Origin: Sphingomonas gei
GTDB lineage: Bacteria; Pseudomonadota; Alphaproteobacteria; Sphingomonadales; Sphingomonadaceae
Reading direction: 5' to 3'
NCBI RefSeq assembly: GCF_004792685.1
Contig: NZ_SRXT01000003.1
Location: 186,001-250,000, forward strand
Length of the DNA: 64,000 bases
Part shown: positions 42,591 to 51,800 of the stretch, one piece after another
Numbering within the stretch: position 1 is the first letter of the stretch
How the letters are laid out: each line of letters starts with the position of its first letter
Notes under the pieces: model-generated
Database searches by the model: none
What the model was told of the DNA's origin: nothing
The model's input: the letters and a program-made list of their open reading frames with translations, nothing else
Translations under genes and position numbers: made by a program

Positions 42591-43367
42591 ATGCTCGCGA
42601 TCGATGGCGGCGGCTCGGTCAATGCCGCTTATGCCCGCGGACCCGCCCCGGTAACCGGCGGCCCCGACCCGAAGCAAGTCGAGCGCAATTATCAGGTGCC
42701 CGACGACAAGGTGATCGAATGGAGTCCGAGCCTGTTCGGCGCGATCCCGCTGGGCGGCCTGGGCGGGACGCGGACGATCACGCAGACCGAAGGCACATTG
42801 CTCGACAATCTGACGCGGGACCGCGGCTTTGTCGGGCTCAACACCTTCAAGAACATCGCCGACGAGGCCTTCTCGGTCTCCGAGCAGCGCGTGCCGCCGG
42901 CGACGACGATCCCCGCCGATGCCCAGCGCCAGATCGCCGCGCTGCCGCCCGAGGAACAGGCGCTGGCGGCGCGGGCCTATCCGAAGAATGACGGGCACAC
43001 CGACGCCTTCCGCCATGCCTATTGGAACGCCCGCCTGACGTCCGAGTTCGGCGAGAACTGGACGAAGCAGTTCACGACGGCGCATGAAGGGCTGCCGGGC
43101 AACGGCGCGGTGCGGGAGGCGATGGATTTGTACAATAATGAAGTCGGTCGCCGGATCGCGGTCGAGAATCCGAATGCCTCGCCCGACGAACTGGCCGATC
43201 TCGTCCAGAAGGCGCTCGACGATGGCGAGTTGATGGTGGTGGATCGCGGCGGCCATCTCGCGGCCAGCGACGATGTCGCGCGCGGGCAGCACGGAATGGC
43301 CGATCCGACGCCCGCCAATGGTGTCATCGACACGCCCAAGGGCGATGCGAGCGCCGGCGGCTCGTGA
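42591..43367 (+). CDS. DUF6973-domain protein
   Basis: 258 residues. The central block NDGHTDAFRHAYWNARL, then AHEGLPGNGAVREAMDLYNN and EVGRR (about residues 130-185), matches what I recall as DUF6973, found in uncharacterised and some toxin-like proteins. The conserved His/Asp/Glu set (HTDAFRH, AHE, DLYNNE) suggests a metal or catalytic site. No signal peptide; the ends are Gly/Ala/Pro-rich. GGGAG lies seven bases before the ATG. Its stop overlaps the GTG start of a small lipoprotein gene by four bases, a layout also used by effector-immunity pairs; that reading is speculative. Confidence 0.72.
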   Translation: MLAIDGGGSVNAAYARGPAPVTGGPDPKQVERNYQVPDDKVIEWSPSLFGAIPLGGLGGTRTITQTEGTLLDNLTRDRGFVGLNTFKNIADEAFSVSEQRVPPATTIPADAQRQIAALPPEEQALAARAYPKNDGHTDAFRHAYWNARLTSEFGENWTKQFTTAHEGLPGNGAVREAMDLYNNEVGRRIAVENPNASPDELADLVQKALDDGELMVVDRGGHLAASDDVARGQHGMADPTPANGVIDTPKGDASAGGS

Positions 43368-43693
43368 AGATGCTGCTGGGCCTGGCGCTAGCGCTGGCCG
43401 GCTGTGGGGGAGCGCAGATGAACTTCGACAGAGCGGGCTGGGCCGCCGAGCGCGGCAATTATGATGGCGAGAGCCGGCGGGGCGGGATGGTGGCACAGCT
43501 CGACGATGCCGGGATCACCGTCGGCGCGGCGCGCGAGACGGTGCGGTCGCTGCTCGGCGAACCCGATTCGACCGGACCCGCGGCGGACATCTATTTCCTC
43601 GGCCGCAGCGCGACCGGGCCGAGTTTCGAGACCTACCGGATCGACTATGATTCGGCTGGCAAGGTGCGCGCGGCGCGAGTCCAGCGCAGCTAG
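43364..43693 (+). CDS. Small lipoprotein, BamE/SmpA-like
   Basis: 109 residues. A lipoprotein signal MKMLLGLALALAGC gives the lipidated cysteine at residue 14 and ends in the lipobox LAGC. The mature part GMVAQLDDAGITVGAARETV and RSLLGEPDSTG resembles the helix-turn-strand start of SmpA/OmlA (BamE-like) domains. It starts at GTG inside the end of the DUF6973 gene (four-base overlap; ATG two codons later is possible). It ends with a four-base overlap with the convergent membrane-protein gene. It may be the partner of the DUF6973 protein. Confidence 0.75.
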   Translation: MKMLLGLALALAGCGGAQMNFDRAGWAAERGNYDGESRRGGMVAQLDDAGITVGAARETVRSLLGEPDSTGPAADIYFLGRSATGPSFETYRIDYDSAGKVRAARVQRS

Positions 43694-44463
43694 GTTCGGC
43701 TTCCGGGCGGTCGCGTCCAGCCACGCCAAGTCGGGCCGGCGCGAAATCCGACATGGATAGCGGCACCCGCGAGCGCCGCTATCACCCCCACGACCAGGCT
43801 GTCGAACAGCATCAACGGCCAGATGAGCGCGGCGGACTGGCCTAGTGCGACCTTGTGGTTGACTCCGTGGAGCGCCTGCGCGGGGAGCATCGCGGCGAAG
43901 AACAGCAACAGCACCAGGACCGCGGTCGGCAGATACAGCGTCACTGCCCTCCACAGCGACATCGATCGATCTTCGACCAGCTCGGCGATCGCCCAGACCA
44001 TCACCCCCGCCGAGACGATATCCCCCACGATCGAGATCGCCTCGCGCGGGATCGGCGGAAACCGGCCGCTCAGCCAGGCCAGCGCGGCGCTGACGGCGAT
44101 CATCACGGCAAGCGCGAAGCCGGTGCGCAGCAGCACGCGCGGCGGGATCCGCAACGCCCGGCGCACCGACCCGTCAAACGCCCAGAGCCTTGCGGTCAGC
44201 AAGATCGCGAAGGCGAAGCCGGCGAGCTTCACATAGCCGAATCCCCAGCGCAGCGGACTGTCGGCGAGGGCGTGTGCCGCTTCGCGACTGTCGAACATGC
44301 CGAGGTTGATCTCGACGACATGCTGGGCGAATTCGGGAATCACTGCGATCGCGACGATGATGGGGGCGACGAGAAGCGTCCTGCCCCCAAGGCGATAGGT
44401 CTCGTACAGGGCGCGGACCACGCCCTTGCCTGCACTCCAGATCGCTTGCGTGACCTGGCGCAT
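43690..44463 (-). CDS. Integral membrane protein of unknown function
   Basis: 257 residues with about six hydrophobic segments (LLVAPIIVAIAVIP, FAFAILLTARLW, FALAVMIAVSAALAW, ISIVGDIVSAGVMVWAIA, AVLVLLLFFAAMLP, SLVVGVIAALAGAAI). GYVKLAGFAFAILLTARLWA and YLPTAVLVLLLFF are distinctive, but I cannot name the family. A second small membrane gene precedes it on the same strand, seven bases away. Confidence 0.8.
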   Translation of the reverse strand: MRQVTQAIWSAGKGVVRALYETYRLGGRTLLVAPIIVAIAVIPEFAQHVVEINLGMFDSREAAHALADSPLRWGFGYVKLAGFAFAILLTARLWAFDGSVRRALRIPPRVLLRTGFALAVMIAVSAALAWLSGRFPPIPREAISIVGDIVSAGVMVWAIAELVEDRSMSLWRAVTLYLPTAVLVLLLFFAAMLPAQALHGVNHKVALGQSAALIWPLMLFDSLVVGVIAALAGAAIHVGFRAGPTWRGWTRPPGSRT

Positions 44464-44470
44464 GCCGGGG

Positions 44471-44653
44471 CTAACGAGTCCGGAGGCGATCGATGAGCCA
44501 GACCGCGATCAGCAGCGCCAGCCCCACGCCGAGGCCCGCAACGAACCCGATCGAGGCCTGGCCCCGGATCGCGCCGATTACCGACCCGGCGATGAGGCTG
44601 ATCGCCAGAAGAAAGCCGCCGGCCATCGGGGTGCGAGAGGAAGATCGTGTCAT
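44471..44653 (-). CDS. Small membrane protein, 60 residues
   Basis: Two hydrophobic helices (GGFLLAISLIAGSVIGAI and GFVAGLGVGLALLIAVWLI) joined by a polar turn and ending in DRLRTR. Small proteins of this shape recur in sphingomonads without assigned function. It is followed by the six-helix membrane gene after seven bases and is probably co-transcribed with it. Confidence 0.7.
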   Translation of the reverse strand: MTRSSSRTPMAGGFLLAISLIAGSVIGAIRGQASIGFVAGLGVGLALLIAVWLIDRLRTR

Positions 44654-44820
44654 GCGGATGCCTTACCCGGTCCGGCTCCGCCGCGCTACTGCGCCGCCGC
44701 CGGCGCGGTCCGTGCGCAACATGGTTAGCGGCGCTTCACCTTGCTGAGCCGCGAAAGCTTTAGATTCCTGTGAGATACGAAGATGCGTCGGTCTGGCGGC
44801 CGCGCGTAGTTGGAGTCTTC

Positions 44821-45033
44821 ATGGAACATCTGCCCTATCTTGCCGATACGCGCGAAGTGGCCGACGCCGCCGAGCTGATCCGCTCGTTCGGCGAAGATGC
44901 CGGCTCCGAGGCCGCTGCGCGTGCCGATCGCAGTCGCGATCTGGGCAACCACATCCACTTCTGCCGCTGGCGGCAGATCGAGCGGCTCGTCGTGCTGATG
45001 TCGATACCGCGCGCGGTGGGGACAATTCACTAG
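44821..45033 (+). CDS. Small conserved-type hypothetical protein, 70 residues
   Basis: MEHLPYLADTREVADAAELI then RSFGEDAGSEAAARADRSRD and a short cysteine-containing segment NHIHFCRWRQIERLVVLM. TGGAG lies five to six bases before the ATG at 44821; an in-frame ATG 51 bases earlier has no ribosome site. It looks like a real soluble helical protein of the kind I associate with sphingomonad genomes, but no function is known. It lies upstream of cspA on the same strand. Confidence 0.65.
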   Translation: MEHLPYLADTREVADAAELIRSFGEDAGSEAAARADRSRDLGNHIHFCRWRQIERLVVLMSIPRAVGTIH

Positions 45034-45215
45034 ACCCGGCCAGACCGTGCTCAAGGACATCGGCCTTGTATTCGAAGCCGCGCGGGCCCATCTTATATCC
45101 GCTACAGTCGCATTTGAACGGTCTTTGGGCGCTTTGCGGCTCCTTTTTTCCTTCCTAGCCTCCGCAGCACGAGGTCCGCCCACACGGGGCGCGCCGACCA
45201 TAGAAGGAAAACATC

Positions 45216-45425
45216 ATGAGCCAGCAGGGCACCGTCAAGTTCTTCAATGCCGACAAGGGCTATGGCTTCATCGCCAGTGACAATGGCGGCCCGGACGCAT
45301 TCGTCCACATCACTGCGGTCGAGCGCGCTGGTCTCCAGACGCTCAGCCAGAACCAGCGGGTCACCTATGACCTCGAGCCCGACAAGAAGGGCAAGATGGC
45401 GGCGGTCAACCTCCAGGCCCAGTAA
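45216..45425 (+). CDS. cspA: Cold-shock protein
   Basis: A 69-residue single cold-shock domain that binds single-stranded RNA. RNP1 is KGYGFIA and RNP2 is the slightly altered DAFVHI (usually VFVHI). MSQQGTVKFFNADKGYG is the standard start, with AAGGAAAA before the ATG. The 182-base gap upstream is long for the region and may contain the leader expected for csp messages; no structure is assigned. A GC hairpin follows eight bases after the stop. Confidence 0.94.
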   Translation: MSQQGTVKFFNADKGYGFIASDNGGPDAFVHITAVERAGLQTLSQNQRVTYDLEPDKKGKMAAVNLQAQ

Positions 45426-45432
45426 GGTCTCA

Positions 45433-45460
45433 AGCGGCGCTCGTCTCGGCGGGCGCCGCT
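45433..45460 (+). terminator. Hairpin downstream of cspA
   Basis: AGCGGCGC (45433-45440) pairs exactly with GCGCCGCT (45453-45460) around a 12-base loop, and TTG follows. The stem is strong and the T-run short, as expected of a weak intrinsic terminator in a GC-rich genome. Confidence 0.6.
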
Positions 45461-45488
45461 TTGCCGATCTGCCCATTCGGAGAGAGCC

Positions 45489-45710
45489 ATGACTGATCTA
45501 GCAGGTACTTATCGCGGCTATGCCGACCGGGCTCAGGCCGATGCCGATGCCGCGACGCTCGAGAATGTGCGCGAGCGCAACCAGCGCGCCGCCCAGGCAT
45601 GGGCGCAAATGGCCGAGCGCCAGGAGCGCACCGACCGCGGCCGCGCCGTCCGCGAAAACGCCGCCGCCGCCGCACGCGCCGACCTGCAGGCCGACGCCCA
45701 GGCGAACTGA
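45489..45710 (+). CDS. Small Ala/Arg/Glu-rich hypothetical protein, 73 residues
   Basis: MTDLAGTYRGYADRAQADAD then AATLENVRERNQRAAQAWAQMAERQERTDRGR: a likely single helix or coiled coil without a signal or cysteine. GAGAGAG precedes the ATG. No family recognised. It begins 64 bases after cspA, beyond the hairpin. Confidence 0.6.
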   Translation: MTDLAGTYRGYADRAQADADAATLENVRERNQRAAQAWAQMAERQERTDRGRAVRENAAAAARADLQADAQAN

Positions 45711-45720
45711 ATTGAGGCCG

Positions 45721-45772
45721 GGCCGGTCGCGCACCGGCCGGTTGCCCCGAGGAGCTTAAGGCGAGCTCGGGG
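45721..45772. other. Two hairpins upstream of the SLC13 permease gene
   Basis: GGCCGGT-CGCGC-ACCGGCC (45721-45739) is an exact 7+5+7 stem. CCCCGAG (45745-45751) pairs exactly with CTCGGGG (45766-45772). They stand in the 95-base gap before the permease gene. Neither is followed by a T-run. They may be a terminator for the preceding gene or a leader structure. Confidence 0.5.
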
Positions 45773-45805
45773 GTTGAGGCTGTCCCTCCAGGACCGGCCG
45801 CTTGA

Positions 45806-47578
45806 ATGACGCTTCCCCAGATTCTATCGGTCGCCGTGCTCGCCGGCATGATGTTCCTCTTCATGTGGGGGCGATTCCGCTACGATCTGGTCGCCGTGAT
45901 GGCGCTGCTGGCGGCGCTGGCGGTCGGCATCGTCAAGCCAAAGCACGCCTTTAGCGGCTTTTCGGACGACATCGTCATCATCGTCGGCTCGGCGCTGGTG
46001 CTTTCGGGCGCGGTGCAGCGCTCGGGCGTGATCGAAGGCGTGATGCTGCTATTCCAGCGGCGGGTCCGGCGCATCCGCTCGCAATTGCTGCTGCTATGCG
46101 CCAGCGTCGGTTTCGCCTCGGCGCTGGTCAAGAATATCGGCGCGCTGGCGATGATGATGCCGGTGGCGTTCCAGATGGCGAAGCGCTCGAACACCAGCCC
46201 GGCGGTGTTCCTGATGCCGATGTCGTTCGCTTCGCTGCTCGGCGGTCTGATCACGCTGATCGGCACTTCGCCCAACATCATCGTCAGCCGCGTGCGCGAG
46301 GAGATGACCGGTCAGCCGTTCCAGATGTTCGACTATGCCCCGGTCGGGCTGGGGCTGACGCTGGTAGGCTTGGTCTTCCTGCGCTTCGGCTATCGGCTGC
46401 TCCCGCGGGGTCGCCGCGCCGCCCCGACGCTGGGCGAGGCGATGGACATCCAGGACTATGTAACGGAGGCCGAGATCCCCGGCGGGTCGCCTGCGATCGA
46501 CGAGACCGTCGCCGAATTTCGTGCCCGGCACGATAATGAAGTGTCCGTCACCGCGATCGTGCGCGGAGGCATTCGCAGCACCCCTTTCCCCGACAGCACG
46601 CTCAAGCCCGAAGACCTGTTGATCCTCGCCGGCGCGCCCGACGCGCTGGAGCGAGTCATCGCCGCCGACGGACTCGAACTCGAGGGCCAGCACCGCGGCA
46701 AGCCCGAGGGATCGGGGCGCGAGGTCGGCGTGCTCGAGGCAGTGATCGGCACCGACAGTCCGCTGATCGGGCGGACCGCGGGGCGGCTGGGGCTGCACGA
46801 GCGCTTCGGCGTCAATCTCATCGCGGTGTCGCGACAGGGCGAGCGGCTGGCGACGCGGCTGGCCGATGTCGAGCTGCGCGCCGGCGACGTCATCGTGCTG
46901 CAGGGGCCGCTCGAATTGCTGTTCGAACAGCTCGGCGCGCTCGGCTGCCTGCCGCTCGCCGAGCGCACGTTGCGGCTGGGCAGCGTGCGCAAGGGCCTGT
47001 TGCCGCTGGCCATTCTCGGTGTGGCGATGCTGGCGACCGCGACCGGCTATGTACCCGTGGCGGTGGCCTTTTTCGCGGCAGCGGCATTGACCGTGCTCAG
47101 CGGCGCGCTGCCGGTGCGCGAGGCTTATGATCATGTCGAATGGCCGATTCTAATCATGCTCGGCGCGCTGATCCCGGTCAGCGACACGCTGCGCACGACC
47201 GGCACCACCGAACTGATCGGCGACTGGCTCTCGCATTTCGCCGCGACCTTACCGCCCTGGGGCGCAGTGGCGTTGATCCTCGCCGCGGCAATGGCAGTGA
47301 CGCCGTTCCTCAACAATGCGGCGACGGTGCTGGTGATGGCGCCGATCGCCGCGACCTTCGCGACCGGGCTCGGCTATCGCCCCGAAGCGTTTCTGATGGC
47401 GACGGCAGTAGGCGCGGGCTCCGATTTCCTCACCCCGATCGGCCATCAGTGCAACACGCTGGTGATGGGGCCGGGCGGGTACAGGTTCGGCGATTATGCA
47501 CGGCTCGGCGCGCCCTTGTCGTTGCTCGTGCTGGTCGTCGGTACCCCGCTTATCCTATGGACGTGGCCGGTGCATTGA
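45806..47578 (+). CDS. SLC13/ArsB-type permease with RCK_C (TrkA_C) domains
   Basis: A 590-residue inner-membrane transporter. Two blocks of membrane segments flank a soluble insert at about residues 215-375, which carries two TrkA-C-like modules (VTAIVRGGIRSTPFPDSTLK then PEDLLILAG; LIAVSRQGERLATRLADVEL then RAGDVIVLQG). Membrane motifs include LIGTSPNIIVSRVREEMTG and FLNNAATVLVMAPIAATFA, and VGAGSDFLTPIGHQCNTLVMGPGGYRFGDY near the end. This layout is typical of sodium:anion symporters of the divalent-anion (sulfate, dicarboxylate) kind. The anion is not determined. A quinone oxidoreductase gene follows 11 bases after its stop. Confidence 0.92.
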   Translation: MTLPQILSVAVLAGMMFLFMWGRFRYDLVAVMALLAALAVGIVKPKHAFSGFSDDIVIIVGSALVLSGAVQRSGVIEGVMLLFQRRVRRIRSQLLLLCASVGFASALVKNIGALAMMMPVAFQMAKRSNTSPAVFLMPMSFASLLGGLITLIGTSPNIIVSRVREEMTGQPFQMFDYAPVGLGLTLVGLVFLRFGYRLLPRGRRAAPTLGEAMDIQDYVTEAEIPGGSPAIDETVAEFRARHDNEVSVTAIVRGGIRSTPFPDSTLKPEDLLILAGAPDALERVIAADGLELEGQHRGKPEGSGREVGVLEAVIGTDSPLIGRTAGRLGLHERFGVNLIAVSRQGERLATRLADVELRAGDVIVLQGPLELLFEQLGALGCLPLAERTLRLGSVRKGLLPLAILGVAMLATATGYVPVAVAFFAAAALTVLSGALPVREAYDHVEWPILIMLGALIPVSDTLRTTGTTELIGDWLSHFAATLPPWGAVALILAAAMAVTPFLNNAATVLVMAPIAATFATGLGYRPEAFLMATAVGAGSDFLTPIGHQCNTLVMGPGGYRFGDYARLGAPLSLLVLVVGTPLILWTWPVH

Positions 47579-47589
47579 GCGGAGGTGAT

Positions 47590-48564
47590 ATGGCGCGGGT
47601 GGCGAGGATCGAGCGGACCGGCGGTCCCGAAGTGATCGGCTGGGTCGATGTCGAACTGCCGCCGCCGGGCCCGGGCGAAGTGCGGATGCGCAATGTCGCG
47701 GTGGGGCTGAACTTCATCGACACCTATCATCGCTCCGGGCTGTATCCGCTGCCGCTGCCGAGCGGGCTAGGCCAGGAGGCCTCGGGCGTGGTCGAAGCCG
47801 TGGGCGAAGGCGTCACGGATTTCGTGCCGGGCGACCGCGTGGCCACCTTCGGGCCGCCGATCGGCGCTTATGCCACCGAGCGCAACCTGCCGGCGGCGAG
47901 CCTGTTCAAGCTTCCGGACTCGGTCGACCATGAGACCGCCGCCGCCGTGCTGCTCAAGGGGCTGACCGTCGAGTTCCTGGTCGAGCGCGCGGCGAAGGTG
48001 CAGCCGGGCTGGACGGTGCTGGTCCATGCCGCGGCGGGCGGTGTCGGGCAACTCCTGGTCCAGTGGCTCACGGCGATCGGCGCGCAGGTAATCGGCACCG
48101 TGGGGAGCGAAGGCAAGGTCGCCGTTGCCCGCGCCGCGGGCGCCGACCATGTGCTGCTCTCGCGCGCCGACGACATTGCGGCGCGCGTCCGCGAGATCAC
48201 CCGGGGCGAAGGCGTGCCGGTGGTGTTCGACGGCGTCGGCGCGGCGACCTGGGCGGCATCGCTCGCGGCGACCGGGCGGCGCGGACTGATCCTGAGCTAC
48301 GGCAATGCCAGCGGCCCGGTCGAGGGCGTGGCGCTGGGCGCGCTCAACACGCATGGCTCGCTGTTCGTCACGCGACCCAAGCTGTTCGATTATTATGTTA
48401 CGCCTGAAGAGCGCATGACGGGGTCGCAGAGGTTGTTCGAGATGCTCAACAATGGCGCAGTGCACCCCGAAATTGGGCAAAGACTGGCGCTCGAAGACAC
48501 CGCCGAGGCGCATCGATTGCTCGAGGCGGGCAAGACGATAGGATCGACCCTGCTGCTACCTTAA
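47590..48564 (+). CDS. NADPH:quinone oxidoreductase (zinc-less MDR family)
   Basis: 324 residues. VGLNFIDTYHRSGLYPLPLPS then GLGQEASGVVEAVGEGV, and VLVHAAAGGVGQLLVQW with its AAxGGVG nucleotide motif, are the quinone oxidoreductase signatures; the structural-zinc cysteines of alcohol dehydrogenases are absent. LFVTRPKLFDYY is the usual late motif. A very strong Shine-Dalgarno GGAGGTGA precedes ATG 47590. The open frame upstream is only the overlap with the permease gene. It probably shares a transcript with the permease. Confidence 0.95.
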   Translation: MARVARIERTGGPEVIGWVDVELPPPGPGEVRMRNVAVGLNFIDTYHRSGLYPLPLPSGLGQEASGVVEAVGEGVTDFVPGDRVATFGPPIGAYATERNLPAASLFKLPDSVDHETAAAVLLKGLTVEFLVERAAKVQPGWTVLVHAAAGGVGQLLVQWLTAIGAQVIGTVGSEGKVAVARAAGADHVLLSRADDIAARVREITRGEGVPVVFDGVGAATWAASLAATGRRGLILSYGNASGPVEGVALGALNTHGSLFVTRPKLFDYYVTPEERMTGSQRLFEMLNNGAVHPEIGQRLALEDTAEAHRLLEAGKTIGSTLLLP

Positions 48565-48878
48565 GGAATCGAGATAGCTGGGTGTCCCAGTAGGGACAGG
48601 CCGGGCTTATGTGCGAAAGTTGGTTCCTAAGGTTAGAATAACACGGGACGAAATATCGACTCGGTCATGCTGTGCACTTGGCGTGAATCCGATGGATCGT
48701 CTTAAACTATCTGTATAGATACTTAGCACTCGCTTGTTGCGGATATCCCCCTGTGCTAGTCCCCGATCCGGGGTCGCTCTCTAGTTCGTGAAGTCCGCCG
48801 AGACGGACGTGTAAACGCGTGCGCTTGATGGGAGCGCTGGTTGCGGTTGCGCGACCGGCGAGCAGGGGACGGATCCAA
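48565..48878. other. Noncoding gap of about 314 bases upstream of the giant adhesin gene
   Basis: I see no gene. The first part is GC-poorer than its surroundings (TTAGAATAACACGGGACG, CTTAAACTATCTGTATAG) and probably holds the adhesin promoter. The last 60 bases contain GGATCC and AGGGGACGG before the start codon; a clear spaced Shine-Dalgarno is not obvious. Confidence 0.6.
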
Positions 48879-51800
48879 ATGCGGAAGTGCAGCAAGGCGC
48901 GGCTTTTCTCGACGTGCCTGACCGGTGCCATGCTCGCCGCAGCGGCGCCTGCGTGGGGACAGACCAGCGACGCCCCGACCTGGAAGCCGCGTGCCGAAGT
49001 CGATGCGCAAGTCGGCAAGGACATCGGCATCTCGACTTCGCTGTTCGCGCCGGTCGCGCAGACCGATTCGAGCCTGGTCTATGTCGACGGCCGCATCGGC
49101 TATGATCAGCGCTTCGACCGCAATGGTTCGGCGACGATCGGCGCGCGGGTGCGCGTGGGCGAAGACGTGGCGATCGGTGCCAATGTCGGCGCGGACTTCT
49201 ACCGCTCGGATATCGGCTCGCGCGATCAGGCCGCGGTGTCGCTGGGGCTAGAGGGCTTCTCTTCGGTGTTCGACGTGCGAGTCAATTACCGCCTGCCGCT
49301 GAGCAAGACCCGGACGATCGGCTATATCGATCCCGCCGCCAGCGGCTCGGCCGCCTTGGTGCTCGAGAGCAACCGCCTGATCGAGCGGTACAGCGGCTTC
49401 CGGCTCGAGGCGATTCCGCTCCAGGGGTTCAACGGCGAGGCGGGCGTGCGCTTGCCGGTGGGCGACAATGCCAGCATCCGCGCCTCGGCCGGCGGCTTCG
49501 ACTATTGGGACAAGGATGCCGACCAGAATTACCGCGGAGTGCGCGGCGGGCTCGAAATGGATATCGAGGATCGTGACAGCGGCGCGCGCTTCACGTTCGG
49601 CGGCACGGTCGAGCACGATAATCGCTATGGCACCGATGCCCGCGCGACGGTGCGGTTGTCGATTCCGTTCGGGCCGCGTGCGAGCGACCGCGGCTCGACT
49701 CCGACCGGTCTCGACCGGCAGATGGGCGACCGCGTCCGCCGCGACTATCTCGCGCGTTCGGGCAGCCGCTACACCGATCTGACGACCAGCCGCTTCGCCG
49801 TGGATGCGCGCACCGGCAATGCGTTCGGCGGATTCTATTATACGAATGGCACAGGGGTGACCGGTGCCGCGGGAACGCTGGCCAGCCCGACGACGATCGC
49901 CGATGCGGTATCGCGCGCGGGCGCCAACGGCGTCGTCGTCGCGTTGGGCAATGCCGGCACCATCACCACGCCTGGGGTGACGCTGGCCGCCAACCAATAT
50001 CTGGTCGGCGGTGCCAGCGCCGTCGACGTGCGCCTGATCGACGGCAGAACCACTGCGTTCGCGCTCGGCGGCACCAATGGCGTGGTCGTAGGAACCAGCG
50101 CCGCCGGTGCGGCGGTGACGCTGGGCCAGGGCTCGGTGGTACGCGACGTCACGGTGCGCGGCGCGGGGGTCGGCATTGCCGCCAACGGAGTCGGCGGGTT
50201 CGGGCTCGATCGCGTGACGATCGAGAATACCGGCGGCGCCGGGCTTTCGCTCACCAACACGCTCGGCGCGGTGTCGCTCACCGGGCTGACGATCCGCGGC
50301 GGTGCGGGCGCGGGGGTGTTGATCAATGGCGGCAGCACCGTCGCGCTCGCTAATTCGACGATCTCGGGCGGTGCGGGCGCGGTCGACATCAATGATGCCG
50401 GTGCCAATCTCACTGCCTCGCTGTCCAACCTGACGCTCTCCGCGACCGGCGGCAGCGTTCTCGATATCGACGGTTCGGGCACCGGCACCGTCACCGTAAC
50501 CAATTTGTCGGGGATCACGATCCGCGGCGGCTCCGGCGAGACCGGCGGGCTAAGCGTTCGCTCGGCGACGTTCGACGCCAATACCGGAACCGCGGGCACC
50601 CAGGCAGTCAATGCCGGGCGGATGGAAATCGGCACCGCAGCCGCGCGCGTCAACGGGCAGGGTGCCTTTTTCACCGACGTCACCGGCAGCCTGAGCTTCG
50701 CCGACCTCGACATTGCCAATGGCGGCGCCACTGGCCTGCATGTCGTCAATTCGAAGGTCAACAGCTTCACGCTGGCGACGCTCGACGGCACGATCGACAC
50801 CGTCGGCGGCACCGCGGCCGACCTGGATCCGCTGGTGATCAACCTCAATTTCGCCAGCGTCGCTTCGCTCGGCGCGGGCGGGCCGGGCGTGATCCTCGAT
50901 AGCGTGCAGGGCGGCGGGGCCGGCGGCAACGCACTCACCATCGGCACGCTGACGATCTCGAACAGCGGCGGCGACGGGCTGGTCTTCCTCAACTCGACCG
51001 GCATCGTCCGCGTCAATGGCGGGACGATCACCAGCAGCGGCGGCAATTCGGTCCGGATCGGCGAGCAGGGCGTCGCGGGCAGCGGCGGCAGCGTCGGCTT
51101 GGTCTTCGCCGGATCGATCACCGACACGACCGGCGCTTCGCCGATCGTCGCGATCTTCAGCGCGAGCGGAACGATCAGCTTTACCGGGCCGATCACCGGC
51201 GGCGGCGGAATCGTGGTGCAGGACACGCTGGCGGGTTCGGCGATCAGCTTCGGCGCGATCACGCTGACCGGCACGGTCGGCACGGCGATCTCGCTCGATG
51301 GGCTGGCCGGCTCGATCGCATTCACCGGGCTGGTGACGATCGCCAATCCCGGCGCCAACGGCATCGTCATCGGCAACGTGCCGGGCGGGGTCACCTTTGG
51401 CGATGTCGACATCACCGGACTGGGCAATTTCACCGGGCTCGACGTGCGTGGCGCGCAGGGCAATGTGCTGTTCGCCACGCTGGACATCACCGGCTCCGGC
51501 GGCGGGACGGGCATCGACGTTACCGGATCGACGAATGCCGGCAATGTGATGATCCTGAACGGGAGCATCATCCAGGGTGTCGACATCGGCGTCGACCTGA
51601 CGCAAGCGAACATGACCGGCCAGTTCCGCTTCGGCGACGGCGATGCGACGGTCTTGAACAGCACGATCTCGGCAACCATCCCGATCGTCATCACGCTGAT
51701 GAACGCTTCGCACGGTAGCTATAATTTCGCCGACGTCCGTCTCGTCGGAGACACCAGCAACCTGACCGGTGCGGGCTTCACGGCCTATTACGCGCAGGTC

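Noticed and set aside
44819..45091. Minus-strand 90-codon frame opposite the 70-residue hypothetical gene
   Set aside because: It is antisense to a better supported gene, has no ribosome site, and turns into an Arg-rich string typical of shadow frames.
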